Notes: generated by a model from the sequence alone, not told the origin. Numbered from the stretch's first letter, positions 11,036 through 20,373 are shown. The stretch is DNA of 26,181 nucleotides from Scenedesmus sp. ARA3 (GCA_004335835.1 RWJK01000204.1:1-26181), one strand, 5' to 3'. A program made the numbers and translations.

Positions 11036-11340
11036 CCCTGGACAACTTGTACAACAGCCCCAGACTACAGCCTCATTGTCACTTGCACTCATCGGAACAT
11101 TTCTGTGCGTGTACTGCTGCTGTACCGCCGTGGTACTGCAGGTTGCTGTACAATCTGTACAACATGCCTGATTTCAAGAGCTTCAGCTTCCTGCAATGGA
11201 ATCACTTCTGCTGACCATGTTGCTGCTGTACTTGTACTGCTGCTTACCGATGTGGTACTGCAGGTTGCTGTACAACTTGTACAATAGCCCTGAGCCCGAA
11301 AGCTTCAGCTTCCTGCATTAGAATCCGTCCCGGTGACAAT
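11036..11340 (+). repeat. Three upstream echoes of the acceptor and start of exon A
   Basis: The true exon starts at 11387 (LLYNLYNSPEPESFSFLPW). Copies with the tggtactgcag acceptor start at 11142 and 11264 (offsets 122 and 123), encoding LLYNLYNMPDFKSFSFL and LLYNLYNSPEPESFSFL. Both hit in-frame stops just after the homology. A weaker fourth copy (NLYNSP) is near 11043. Confidence 0.9.
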
Positions 11341-11386
11341 GTTATTGCTGAATATGTACTGCTGCTGTACTGTCGTGGTACTGCAG

Positions 11387-12393
11387 GTTGCTGTACAACT
11401 TGTACAACAGCCCTGAGCCCGAAAGCTTCAGCTTCCTGCCCTGGGCAGATGACCTTCCCGAGGATGACACAGTGGTGGTGGACTGCACCCACCCCAGCCT
11501 GCCCACACTGTCACACCACAGGTGATTGTCTAATGCATTGCATACTTACTGCATTAAATTGGTGGGCAATTGGTTCTTCCGAAGGAATGGTAGGAGGCGT
11601 GGAGGCGCATAAGGTATCCTCATTGCCCCATACACGTCCCCTTCCTTAACTTACCCGGGTGTTTGAATGTGAACACACCACGCGTAGCTCATTCATTCAT
11701 TCGTGTTTCTGAAGGTGACACAGTGGCGGTTGACTGCACACACCCCAGCCTGCCCACGCTGTCACACCACAGGTAGAAAATACACCAATTATGGCTCGAG
11801 TTGCTACACCCTTGCTGCTGATTTCACACTTGCAAACCCACCTAGTACTACATCTACATCTCATGTGTGTTGTCATTCATGTACTGAGGCAGCAGATGCA
11901 GCTGTATGTGATACCATTGCTACCTTCTCGCACCGCAGGGGTGCCAACAATCCGGCAGGGGTCAGGCCAGCAGACACCAGCACCGGCATCATGCTGAACA
12001 TAAGCTGCTTCTGTTGCTTGGTGTATATCTTCACATGGCTGCCTCTGGCACTTGCTGTACCTCTTTAAACTGCAGAGGCTCCTACACAATCTGTACCTGC
12101 CGCAGGCAATGAATAGCTCCTTGACATGTGAGACATTGCTGACATCCTGATCACGTATGTCGCGTCTGCTGCAGGGGCGCCAACAACCCGACTGGCGTTA
12201 GGCCAGCAGACACCAGCACAGGCATTGTGCTGAATGCACTACAGGCACGCTCAGGCTGGAACCGCGATGCGATTGTTATAACGCACAAGCGTTATGTTAC
12301 AACCAACCACTTTGACACCGACAGCTTCCTCAGCTGCTGGTGCTACATCAACCGCAAGGCAGCGCTGGAGCATGAAGGGGGTGAGGCGCTGCA

Positions 12394-12434
<41 letters not shown>

Positions 12435-12582
12435 AGCTCAGCTGTTGTTGCGGCAGATTGAGCAAGCATGGTGTGTTTGTGCAGCATGACTATCTGTCTA
12501 TGTCTCACGACTCTAGGGACCTACAATTGTACAGTACATGTGTTGGCACTTCGAACTCAGGAGATCAATGTGATTGCATGTG

Positions 12583-12621
<39 letters not shown>

Positions 12622-15600
12622 AGTGCTGCGCCACATGGCACGCATTGGTGACTTCCGGGAGGCCTTCCTTTCACCGGATTTGATCACGGCACATGGGGCA
12701 GAGGACCACGTGACCTTCATCCGGTGAGCGAATTGTTTTGCTGTTCAATGAAAAGGGCAAAAATGCCTGAACACAGCTCTGGCGGTCGATGTCGTGTTTG
12801 GTGGCGTCAGCAACAACAGACTGTGACGGCCTAGCTGACGCAATCAGCATCTGCCTGCCTCCCTGCCTCAACCACACGCTTTCACAAAGGGAGGGTCACA
12901 CCGCGCTGAAGCTGTGCTGCTGGATCAGCACACCGGCGGCTCATCACACCATCACGCACGGCCTGCCTGCCTGCCTGCCTGCCCGCCTGCCTGCCTGCCT
13001 GCCCGCCTGTTACGCCGCATCTGCCTGCAGGGAGGCTTACACCGCGCTGAAGCTGTGCTGCTGGATCAACACGCTAGAGGCGCGGCTCTTCTCGGCGCCG
13101 TATGAAGCGCGCGACTGCGCCGCCAAGATGGCATGGTTCCTGCCGCGCTTTGAGCGGGTGCTGAGGGATCCTGAAAACGCCTGGGGCGACTGGCAGCAGG
13201 AGTACACACGGGTGAGGTTGCAGTAAATGTTCTGAGGGGTTTGGGGTGATGTTTGTTTTTGCGAAGGGTTCTGCTGGCTGACTGCCGCAGACGGGGGCGA
13301 CGGGGCGAACCACCCTAAGCAGCAGAAGCTGCCTCCCTTCGCTGCTGCTGACAGGCTATGCAACTGTGTTTCTCTGTGACCGCAGGTGGTCAGCGGCTTT
13401 GACTTGCTGGCAGGTGCTGACTGCATGGTGGAGACGCCCCCAGGGCTGGGACTGGCGGAACTCAGCGCACCTGAGCCGCTGCAGCCTTTGAGACGTGTGG
13501 CTGTGTCGCATATTGATTGTGCAGCTACTGAAACACAAAGTCGCTGTGTTCCTGTTTGGTTGCATTGCTGCAGGTGGTCAGCGGCTTTGACCTTCTAGCA
13601 GGGGCGGACTGCATGGTGGAGACCCCTCCTGGACTGGGCCTTGCGGTGCTCAGCGCACCAGAGCCGCTACACTACTACAGCCTCTTCAGTCACACCATTG
13701 GCTACGACGTGGTGGTGAGTGTTAATTTCATGTTATTATTGTGTTACTTTGGGCTCTAAGTTTTACCAGCGCGCCTGAGCTGCTGCACTACTACACCCTG
13801 TTTAGCCACACCATCGCCTACGTCGTGGTGGTGAGTGTTACGTTCATGTTATTATTGTGTTACTTTGGGCTTTCAAATTTACCAGCGCGCCTGAGCCGCT
13901 GCACTACTACATCCTGTTCAGCCACACCAACGGCTACAACGCGGTGGTGAGTGTTACTTTCTTGTCACTTCATGTTCTTTTTGTGTCACTTTGGGTTTTC
14001 AAATTGCCTTGTATTTGCGCCATGCTGGTGGCGAGCTGCGGCTCAGTAGCACAGTTCCCGCTGTCCTTGCTGGGCTATGCTTCTTGTTGCTTTTATGTTA
14101 TGTGTGTTGATTCAGTACTCTGCCCGGCTGTGTCATTGTGTATGCTGCTGAGCCTCAACACTGCCGAACATTACACTGTATATGTCCTGAACTGCTTCTC
14201 CCGCTTCGCTGCTGCTCCTGCTGCTGCTGCTGCCGCCGCCTGCTTCAGCTGATGATGTACGATGACAACCGCTACGAGGTGGAAGAAAAGTACACGCAGT
14301 TTGTGCAGCTCGTCAGCAGGTGCGCTGCGCCTGGCAACAGCTGCTCCCGGTTCATTGGCACAGACAGATTCACACCAGGCGTGCTGTGTGTAGGCTGGCA
14401 AGATCAGCGTTGGTTGCGCTTCTGCAGGATGATCAGGGCTTCACATGCTGCTGCGATGCATGTTTGCCCCTGCGTGTTAAAGCTGCTTGCTTCTGCTTGC
14501 CGTGTGTCTTCACACAAAAGCCTGAGCCTCCTGAATCTGGCTCACATGCACTGCGCGCTGCAGCAAGCACCTGCACCAGCAGCCTGAGCTTCAGAAACAC
14601 ACAGCCATACTTATTACAGAGCAACGCTTGTGCTTGTCTTGAAACAGCATATGCCTATACACAAACTAGTCAACACCCAGTGTCATTTTGTGCAGGCCCA
14701 CTTGGCCCCGTCTGGACTTGGCTCCCCTCGCTGCCGTGCTCAACAAGTTTGAGGCGCAGTTTGCAGCAGCATCAGCAATCGGTGAAGAAGAGGACGCCAG
14801 CACACCCCAGCTAGAGCTGCAGTGGGTGGCAAACAGTTTGACTGACACAGGGCCGCTGCTGCGGCTGCAGCGGCGTGGTGAAAATTTGACGAAGGCGCAG
14901 CGGTATGGGCACCCATATGAACGGCCCATCTACAGCAGTGCCATCCCGCCGCGCAAGATGCAGGTGATTAAGCGCAAGGCTATGTGGTTTACAGGAAACG
15001 CGATTTGACTGAAGTTTGACCAAAAGTTGACAAGTTGACTGAGGCAGCAGCTGCTGCTGCTGCTGTGGCTGTGATCTCATGACAGGATTGTGGACAGCTT
15101 AATAGGTGCCGCCTGAGAGGATCTAACCCAGTCATTGCACATCAGCACACAGAGTTCAACCATAGAATGTGCTGCTGCACATGGTGCTGCTGCTGTGTTG
15201 CTGCAGGCCATGGTGCACAGCTTCCTAGGGTTATGCCTGCAACAACTCAAGCTACGCCTCTGCACACAGCTTTCAGAAGCATCTGACCGCATCTTGTTTT
15301 TATCCTGCCGCTGCTGCTGCTGCTTTTTTCTCGCAGGCCATCGTGCAGAGCTTCCTAGGGTTTGGCCTGCAGGGGCTCAAGCCTGAGCCGGGCGGCTGGA
15401 GCTGGGCAGACCTGCAGGACATCAACCAGCAGATACACTGGCAGGTGCGCAGCATATTTTGTTGCTTTTGGTTTTATGTCGTTCTTCTGTGCAGTGACTG
15501 TTGGTGTGGTGTATTTTGTGGTGCGCTCTTCTGTACGATGGCAGGTGACACACACAGGGTAGCAACCCACTGCAGCGCAAAATGTATCGAATGGCGTCAC

Positions 15601-15724
15601 AGTGTATGTTTGCACTGTTGTGTGTGCACATGCGCTAACGAATGCGGTGACATAAGCATGCTGCAACTGCTTGCAGGACTGGGCCAGCTGCTTGCTAAAG
15701 CAGGTCTCACTCATGGAATCATAA
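11387..15724 (+). CDS. Conserved uncharacterised protein (DUF6687-like), 5' exon not found
   Basis: Nine exons join without a frame break: 11387-11521, 12175-12380, 12624-12723, 13031-13211, 13574-13714, 14249-14319, 14696-14963, 15337-15444 and 15677-15724, giving at least 418 residues. Landmarks in order: PWADDLPEDDTVVVDCTHPS, RPADTSTGIVLNAL, RYVTTNHFDTDSFLSCW, ALEHEGVLRHMARIGDFRE, ALKLCCWINTLE, WFLPRFERVL, EPLHYYSLFSH, NRYEVEEKYTQFVQL, SLTDTGPLLRL, RYGHPYERPIYSS and GWSWADLQDINQQIHW. I recall this order from a plant and bacterial family of unknown function, probably DUF6687. The TNHFDTD block with its acidic and histidine residues looks like a possible metal site, which is inference. No signal peptide or membrane segment is visible. 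The end at 15724 uses the first of three tandem copies of the last exon; using the third would extend the protein. The first exon must lie upstream of 11387. Confidence 0.8.
11711..11775 (+). repeat. Intronic echo of the 3' edge of exon A
   Basis: The end of exon A (DDTVVVDCTHPSLPTLSHH plus donor) recurs about 251 bases downstream as GDTVAVDCTHPSLPTLSHH-like sequence followed by a GTAGAA donor. Confidence 0.85.
11936..12000 (+). repeat. Intronic echo of the 5' edge of exon B
   Basis: A cag acceptor at 11936-11938 is followed by GANNPAGVRPADTSTGIMLN. It copies exon B (from 12175, GANNPTGVRPADTSTGIVLN) at an offset of 236. Seven codon differences are silent and two change the residue. Confidence 0.88.
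12395..12433 (+). repeat. CTG tract just inside a 5' splice site
   Basis: About 13 CTG units begin 14 bases after the exon B donor at 12381. The intron therefore carries CTG tracts at both ends. Confidence 0.85.
12583..12622 (+). repeat. CTG tract forming the 3' splice site of exon C
   Basis: About 13 CTG units end in CTGCAG immediately before exon C at 12624. The phase (G|TG) supports this acceptor. Confidence 0.88.
12885..12950 (+). repeat. Intronic echo of the 5' edge of exon D
   Basis: The sequence after 12890 matches the start of exon D at 13031 (offset 141), covering the codons for TALKLCCWI. The acceptor CAG has become AAG. Confidence 0.85.
12959..13010 (+). repeat. CCTG tetranucleotide tract before exon D
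   Basis: About 12 CCTG units with two CCCG interruptions end 20 bases before the exon D acceptor. They supply a pyrimidine-rich stretch on the sense strand. Confidence 0.88.
13382..13485 (+). repeat. Intronic echo of the 5' edge of exon E
   Basis: From the acceptor to APEPL this copies exon E (13574) at an offset of 188, then diverges. Over 32 codons, 12 codon differences are silent and one replaces Val with Glu. Confidence 0.92.
13765..13960 (+). repeat. Two tandem 116-bp echoes of the 3' edge and donor of exon E
   Basis: After exon E ends at 13714, the block from SAPEPLHYY to the GTGAGTGTTA donor repeats with donors at 13831 and 13947, exactly 116 bases apart each time. The intron part of the unit is copied as well. 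Confidence 0.93.
15203..15260 (+). repeat. Intronic echo of the 5' edge of exon H
   Basis: ctgcag plus AMVHSFLGLCLQQLK recurs 130 bases before exon H (15337, AIVQSFLGFGLQGLK). Confidence 0.88.
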
Positions 15725-15792
15725 ACTCGCTGCAGCACTAAGCGTGGATTGCCTACATCACGTGGTGACTGATGCCTGCCTTCAACTGCTTG

Positions 15793-15955
15793 CAGGACTG
15801 GGCCAGCTGCCTGCTAGAGCGCGCTGCTCTCTGATGCTGCGAGCTTACCACAGTGCCAATCACTCCCGTAACCCTTGGTGTGCTGGCTTATGCCTGCCTT
15901 CACTTGCTTGTAGGACTGGGCCAGCTGCCTGCTAGAGCAGGTCTCACGCGGTGAT
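15793..15955 (+). repeat. Second and third copies of the terminal exon (DWASCLL) of the DUF6687-like gene
   Basis: The last exon starts at 15677 (DWASCLLKQVS). Copies start at 15796 and 15914 (offsets 119 and 118), each after a TTGCAG or TTGTAG acceptor. Only the first copy reaches a stop quickly; the third stays open (DWASCLLEQVSRGDLEQ) and could lead towards the TLDc exons. Confidence 0.88.
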
Positions 15956-16037
15956 TTAGAACAAGCAGCAGCGGCAGCCAACACCCCAGCAGCAGGGCGG
16001 CGCCGCAGCCTGCCTGCAGCATACAGCATCAGCGGCA

Positions 16038-18311
16038 ATGCAGGCAAGCAGCCGGGGGCATCAACAACGGGTGTTGCAGCAGCACCTGCAGCAGCAGCAG
16101 CAGCAGCAGGGCTGCCGGCTGGTGGTGACTTGCAGCAGCTTCACGATGCAGCAGGTGAGCTTGCGTGGGTTGCGGCTGTCTACGTTTTTTCATCTGCAGG
16201 AGGCCTCAGGGGGTTGCTTTGTGTTGACTGCTCGACTTGCAGGAGCTTCATGACAACCTGCAGGTGAGCAGGTTATGAAAATGTGTGTCTTTGTACATAT
16301 TTGGATGGCTACGAGAAAAGGGGCGTGCTTTGTGTTTTCTGCCCAGCGAGCAAAGTCGTCCACTGATGCTATTCAGGGCCACCACAGCAGCTGCTCAACG
16401 ACACATGCGTGCCGCAATCATCCTGCTGTGAATCTGCTTGTGCTTCTCAGGCACTACGTTGTCTGGGCAGTGAGATCACCACACCAACTGCCGCATTGCG
16501 TTCAAACCGTTTTGTGAGCTGCTGGGGTACTGCTTGCCCCATCTTTGCTGCTGCAGATCCCACCTTTGCGCGCGGCTTTACTTCCCCAGTGAATCTGCAG
16601 CGGCCAGGGCTGCCGCTGCCAGCCTCAGCCAGCCCGCCTACGCTGAGTCAGCCTTCGGTTGTGGCACAGCCTGCTGCACTGGCAGCACTAGCAGGTGAAG
16701 ACATGTTCGGTTGGTTGGTTTGTGTTCAATGGCCACTTGATGCTTGTGTGAACAGTAGCTTGCAATTACGTGTGTTGTGATGATGAAAAGGCTCGCTGCC
16801 ACCATTCACCAGGCAAGGCAAGCTCTTGCTGCTCATCTACAGCACATTCATGCCTGCATTGAGCAAGCTTAGCCCAAGCTGAGCTTCTGTTCTGCTGTGT
16901 CCTGCTGGTGACTGCAGCCTCGCTGCCGCACCATGGCAACCCCTGGCTGCTCATTTACAGCACGTGCATGCCTGCATGGACCCAGCTCACGGCTTGAGGC
17001 ATGCCGCAAAAAGCTTGCTGCTGATGGATTGCGCTCATGCCAGGGCGATACATGCACACTTCTGTATCTCTTGCTGCTGCTGCGCCCAAGCCGCCGCAGG
17101 TGTGTCAGGTTACAACAATCACCTTCCGCAAGTCGCCTAACAATGAATGCGCGTGATCTGCTGTGCCTGCTGGATTTGCTGTTGTTTACATGCAGCCTCG
17201 CTACCGCCGCTGCACCAAGGCAACCCCTGGCTGCTCATCTACAGCACAGCAAGGGACGGCATCTCGCTCGCCACCATGATGCGCAAAGCAGAGAAGGTTG
17301 CCCCGAGCCTGCTGCTGGTACGGGATGCTGGAGGGGCCGTGTTCGGCGCGTATGTTACGGACGCTTGGCGATACGCGCCGCGCTTTTATGGCACTGGCGA
17401 GAGCTACGTGTTCCAGGTGAGCTTAGCTTGCAAGAGCATGCCGTTTGGTTAATGTCAATGGTTTTGTGGAGCTATGTTCCAGGAAGCCTGGATGGGCGTG
17501 ATGCTGAGATGTTGAGCATGTAGCTCAGCGCAGCTGCTGCATGCTGCGCAAAGCAGAAAAGTGGCCCGCAGCCTGCTGCTGGTGCGGGATGGCGGAGGGG
17601 CCGTGTTTGGCGCGTATGTCACAGACGCGTGGCGGTACGCGCCGCGCTTTTATGGCACCGGCGAGAGCTACGTGTTCCAGGTGATTGGCTGGACATGATT
17701 TGCGCTGTTACGGTTCGGGTGGGCAAGGGTGGCATGTAGCAGGGATGTGCTTGCATGCGGAACACTGTGCTGGAGAATGACAGCAGTGACGGCTGTGCTG
17801 CGTGCTGCACCTCTGATTATATTCTTGCACAAACCACAGCTGCCACATTCAAATCAACCACACACAGCTCTCGTCGGTGCCACACAGCCACGCTGGCACT
17901 GCAATACAACTGCACAACATATGTCTGTGCCTTGCCGCAGCTGGAGCCGCAGCGCCTGATGTAAGGCGGGATCACACCCCCACCCTGCGCAGCATTTTTC
18001 AGCTCTTACTAGAGCCAAAAGCAAGATGCTGACACTGCCGTTCGCCTACCTTCTGTGCATTTGTTTTATTGCAGCTGGAGCCGCAGCGCCTGATGTGGGG
18101 CTGGGTCAACACGCCCACCCTGCGCAATGACTTCTTCCAATACGTCAGCCACGAGGGCATCGGGGTTGGTGGCGCAGGGCACTGGGCAATCAGTTTGGAT
18201 GAGGAGCTGTTGCGGGGCAGCAGCGGGCCTTGCGACACGTTTGCCTCACCGAGTTTGGCTAGCAGGGAGGAGTTTGAGATAATCGCAGTGGAGCTGTGGC
18301 ACGTACACTGA
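16038..18311 (+). CDS. TLDc-domain protein
   Basis: Five exons (16038-16154, 16243-16263, 16451-16694, 17196-17416, 18075-18311) join in phase to 279 residues. The N-terminal third is Gln-rich, then Pro/Ala-rich. The TLDc domain fills residues 129-279 to the end, as usual for the family: LIYSTARDGISLATM, LLLVRDAGGAVFGAYVTDAW, RFYGTGESYVFQ, NDFFQYVSHEGIGVGGAGHW, SLDEELLRGSSGPCDTF, and the end EEFEIIAVELWHVH. TLDc proteins (OXR1/NCOA7 type) act in oxidative-stress resistance and bind the V-ATPase; that is family knowledge. The start at 16038 and the 21-base second exon are my choices and the weakest part of the model. The gene lies about 300 bases behind the DUF6687-like stop, with no TGTAA signal seen between them, so one joint transcript is possible. 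Parts of its exons are duplicated in introns and after the stop. Confidence 0.85.
16791..16970 (+). repeat. Two intronic echoes of the 5' edge of the first TLDc exon
   Basis: The exon at 17196 begins ASLPPLHQGNPWLLIYSTA. Related sequence starts at 16791 (decayed) and at 16918, after an intact CTGCAG acceptor and covering the NPWLLIYST codons. Spacings are 127 and 278 bases. Confidence 0.82.
17547..17680 (+). repeat. Downstream duplicate of the 3' part of the first TLDc exon, with donor
   Basis: This repeats 17282-17416 at an offset of 265. It still encodes LLLVRDGGGAVFGAYVTDAW through YVFQ with a CAG|GTGATT donor, and can start after a CCCGCAG at 17571. Over 36 codons, seven codon changes are silent and one replaces Ala with Gly. 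A one-base loss near 17560 breaks the frame before that point, and the phase after 17571 does not match the donor at 16694, so a simple cassette swap is not possible. Confidence 0.88.
17938..17995 (+). repeat. Intronic echo of the 5' edge of the last TLDc exon
   Basis: gcag plus LEPQRLM recurs 134 bases before the exon at 18075. In the copy the next codon is TAA, so use of this acceptor would truncate the protein inside the domain. Confidence 0.88.
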
Positions 18312-18411
18312 GCCAGCTTGGAAGTGATAGAGGGTGCGCTGTGCGCTATACACTGCAGGTGCTGCAGCAATGCTGGTTCTGTGTGCCGTGCCTGCTTGTC
18401 AGTGTTTAAGG

Positions 18412-18565
18412 CAGTGGAGTTGGTGGTGCGGGCCACTGGGCAATCAGCCTTGATGAGGAGCTGTTGCGGGGCAGCAGTGGGCCCTGCGACACGTTTGCCT
18501 CGCCATGTTTGGCCAGCAGGGAGGAGTTTGAAATACTGGCGGTGGAGCTGTGGCACGTGCACTGA
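18412..18565 (+). repeat. Duplicate of the C-terminal TLDc coding segment, including the stop
   Basis: From VGGAGHWAISLDEELL to ELWHVH and its stop, this repeats 18165-18311 at an offset of 254. It lies just beyond the gene's stop codon. Over 48 codons, 13 codon changes are silent and two are replacements (Ser to Cys, Ile to Leu). A possible acceptor (AAGGCAG) precedes it at about 18413. It could be an alternative last exon, but no donor in the preceding exon gives a clear match. Confidence 0.88.
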
Positions 18566-18733
18566 AGCAGCAGCTAGGCACTGATGATTGTTGACATCGT
18601 GGTGTTTACCATCTCAGCCATAGCATCATCAGCAGCCTCACGTCCCACTAAAGTGCGAGCCCTGTCTCAAGTTTGGTGACATGTGAGCTGCAGCTGCTAC
18701 AGCAGTGGCGGTGCAGCGCGCAGTTCCTACATG

Positions 18734-18771
18734 GTCTAGCTATGTGAGTAGCCGTCTAGCTATGTGAGTGC
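18734..18771. repeat. 20-bp tandem duplication
   Basis: GTCTAGCTATGTGAGT occurs at 18734 and 18754, 20 bases apart. Confidence 0.85.
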
Positions 18772-19196
18772 ATGATGTTGCATTGTGCTTGTGCATGTAG
18801 TGAATTCACTGCATTCGAATGCAACAGGCAACTCTCTTTATATATGGTACAGGCGTATGTCACTGCTGCCGCCTTCGCATGGCAGTAGGTATGACAGATT
18901 CGAGTGTTGTAAAATTATTGTCTTTCCTGCAACTCTTGATACATATGGCAGTGCTGCTGTTAAAAGCGCAACGGTTTGCAGTTGCTGCTGTGGCGCCAGC
19001 ACTTTCATGCAGCCTTTCCTGCCTGACCCAGGGCCTGTGCACACATCTGTTGCAGGTTGTACGCAGAAACGCAGCACACTGCCTCGCCTGACTGGTCAGC
19101 CACGGCTCACACATCAGTGGGCAAGGTGTGCCCCCTGCCCTGAAGAAGGAGTCGCACACGCGAAATGCGTTTTCTGTACGGTTTTTTGAAAAAGAG

Positions 19197-19205
19197 TATA
19201 TTTTT
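19197..19205 (+). promoter_or_regulatory. TATA-like element upstream of the secreted repeat protein
   Basis: TATATTTTT stands in a locally AT-rich stretch 191 bases before the ATG at 19396. The position suits a core promoter with a moderately long leader, but this is inference from sequence only. Confidence 0.35.
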
Positions 19206-19395
19206 GAGCTCTGTATCTCTCACAAGTGAGGTCACTCGCTTTTCGCGTATGTGGCTTCCGTAGGAGTTCTCACCTCACACAACGCCCTCGCTGACGAAAT
19301 ACAAATGCTGCAAGTAGAGCCAAACATGTAGCAAATGAATATTAAGCACTTTCAGGCATCAGTGCGCTGCAAACCTTCGCTTTGCACTTTGCACA

Positions 19396-20271
19396 ATGAA
19401 GCACACAGTCGGATTCGCCCTGCTGGCGTTCGCTGCGTACGTCGCCTTGGTGGCTGCATCTGCTCAAGGTGAGAATAAAGCACAAGTTCGGTCATCTTTC
19501 ACAATGCTTGCAGCCGCAGCAGCACGTGTGGTTGTTGAGTTGTATGCAGGCTGTTGGCCTGCTAGGCCTAGGCCTGAAGTTACTGCAGCCTGCAGCAGGC
19601 AGCCGTGATAGCATTGCCACAGCGGCAGCACGAGCAGGATCATGTTGCGTTAACTAAGCAAAAAATCACCTGTGTTTGCTCAACGCAAATTCTGCTCATC
19701 ACCCACCCTGCTGCCATCTGCTGCTGCGCTGCTGCTACCTGCAGGGTCACCCACTGGTCTTGCAATCGGCACGCGAGGCATGCGTAAGCTGCTGTCCACA
19801 TCAACTGCCAAAAGATTCAGCACAGATGGTCCAGATGATGACTCATTCTCAGCATCTGAGGTTGCTGCAGAAGTTAGCAACTTCAAGAGCAGCATGGCGC
19901 TCAGTGCCAGCAAATCAGGCGATGACAGGCGAAAGCTTATGCTGCTGCAAGCAGCTGACAGCAGCAGTGCTGTGAATGCAGATGGTGCTGGTGACGTTAA
20001 CATCTCAGCAGCTAACGTGGCTGCAGAAGTGAGCAACTTTAAGAGCAGCATGGCAGTCAGCGCCAGCAAGTCAGGCGATGACAGGCGGAGACAGTTGCTG
20101 GCTATCTCAGACAGCAGCAGCAGCACCGATGGTCAAGATGATGACTCATTCTCAGAAGCTGGCGTGGCTGCAGAAGTGAGCAACTTCAAGAGCAGCATGG
20201 CAGTCAGTGCCAGCAAAGCAGGCGACGACAGGCGAAAGCTGATGGTGCGGGGGCGTAAGCTGCTGCAGTAA
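19396..20271 (+). CDS. Secreted three-repeat protein, possible peptide precursor
   Basis: Two exons (19396-19468 and 19745-20271) join in phase at G|GG to give 199 residues. The N-terminus MKHTVGFALLAFAAYVALVA followed by ASAQ is a clear signal peptide, with likely cleavage near residue 24. The mature part has no cysteine. Three repeats start at residues 64, 116 and 165: VAAEVSNFKSSMA, a Leu or Val, SASKSGDD (SASKAGDD in the third), then RRKLM, RRRQLL or RRKLM. Linkers between repeats are Ser/Asp-rich. The protein ends RGRKLLQ, and RKLL also occurs near residue 38 between the signal and the repeats. The RR-x-L motif at every repeat boundary is the kind used by subtilase or S1P-type processing of plant propeptides such as RALF, so a multi-copy peptide precursor is possible. 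It could instead be an extracellular matrix or structural protein. I do not recognise a named family. Confidence 0.85.
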
Positions 20272-20373
20272 AGTGCTGTTATTTCAGTCCTGACATTGAC
20301 GTGCCAGGATGTGTTGTTATTTTGTTTTCGCTGTGACTGATGTGCAGCTGGACCTAGAGCACTCGGAGTTTCC

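Larger units (their letters stand above)
18566..19395. other. Intergenic region before the secreted repeat protein gene
   Basis: No gene recognised. It holds a 20-bp tandem duplication (18734-18771), a TGTAA at 18908-18912 that may end the TLDc transcript, and the promoter of the next gene. Confidence 0.5.

Noticed and set aside
12789..13105. Pro/Ala/Cys-rich frames (LPACPPACLPARL)
   Set aside because: Translation of the CCTG tetranucleotide tract in an intron.
11036..13960. Regularly spaced repeats read as a CRISPR-like array
   Set aside because: The units are direct copies of exon edges with diverging sequence, in a eukaryotic intron context, not identical short repeats with unique spacers.
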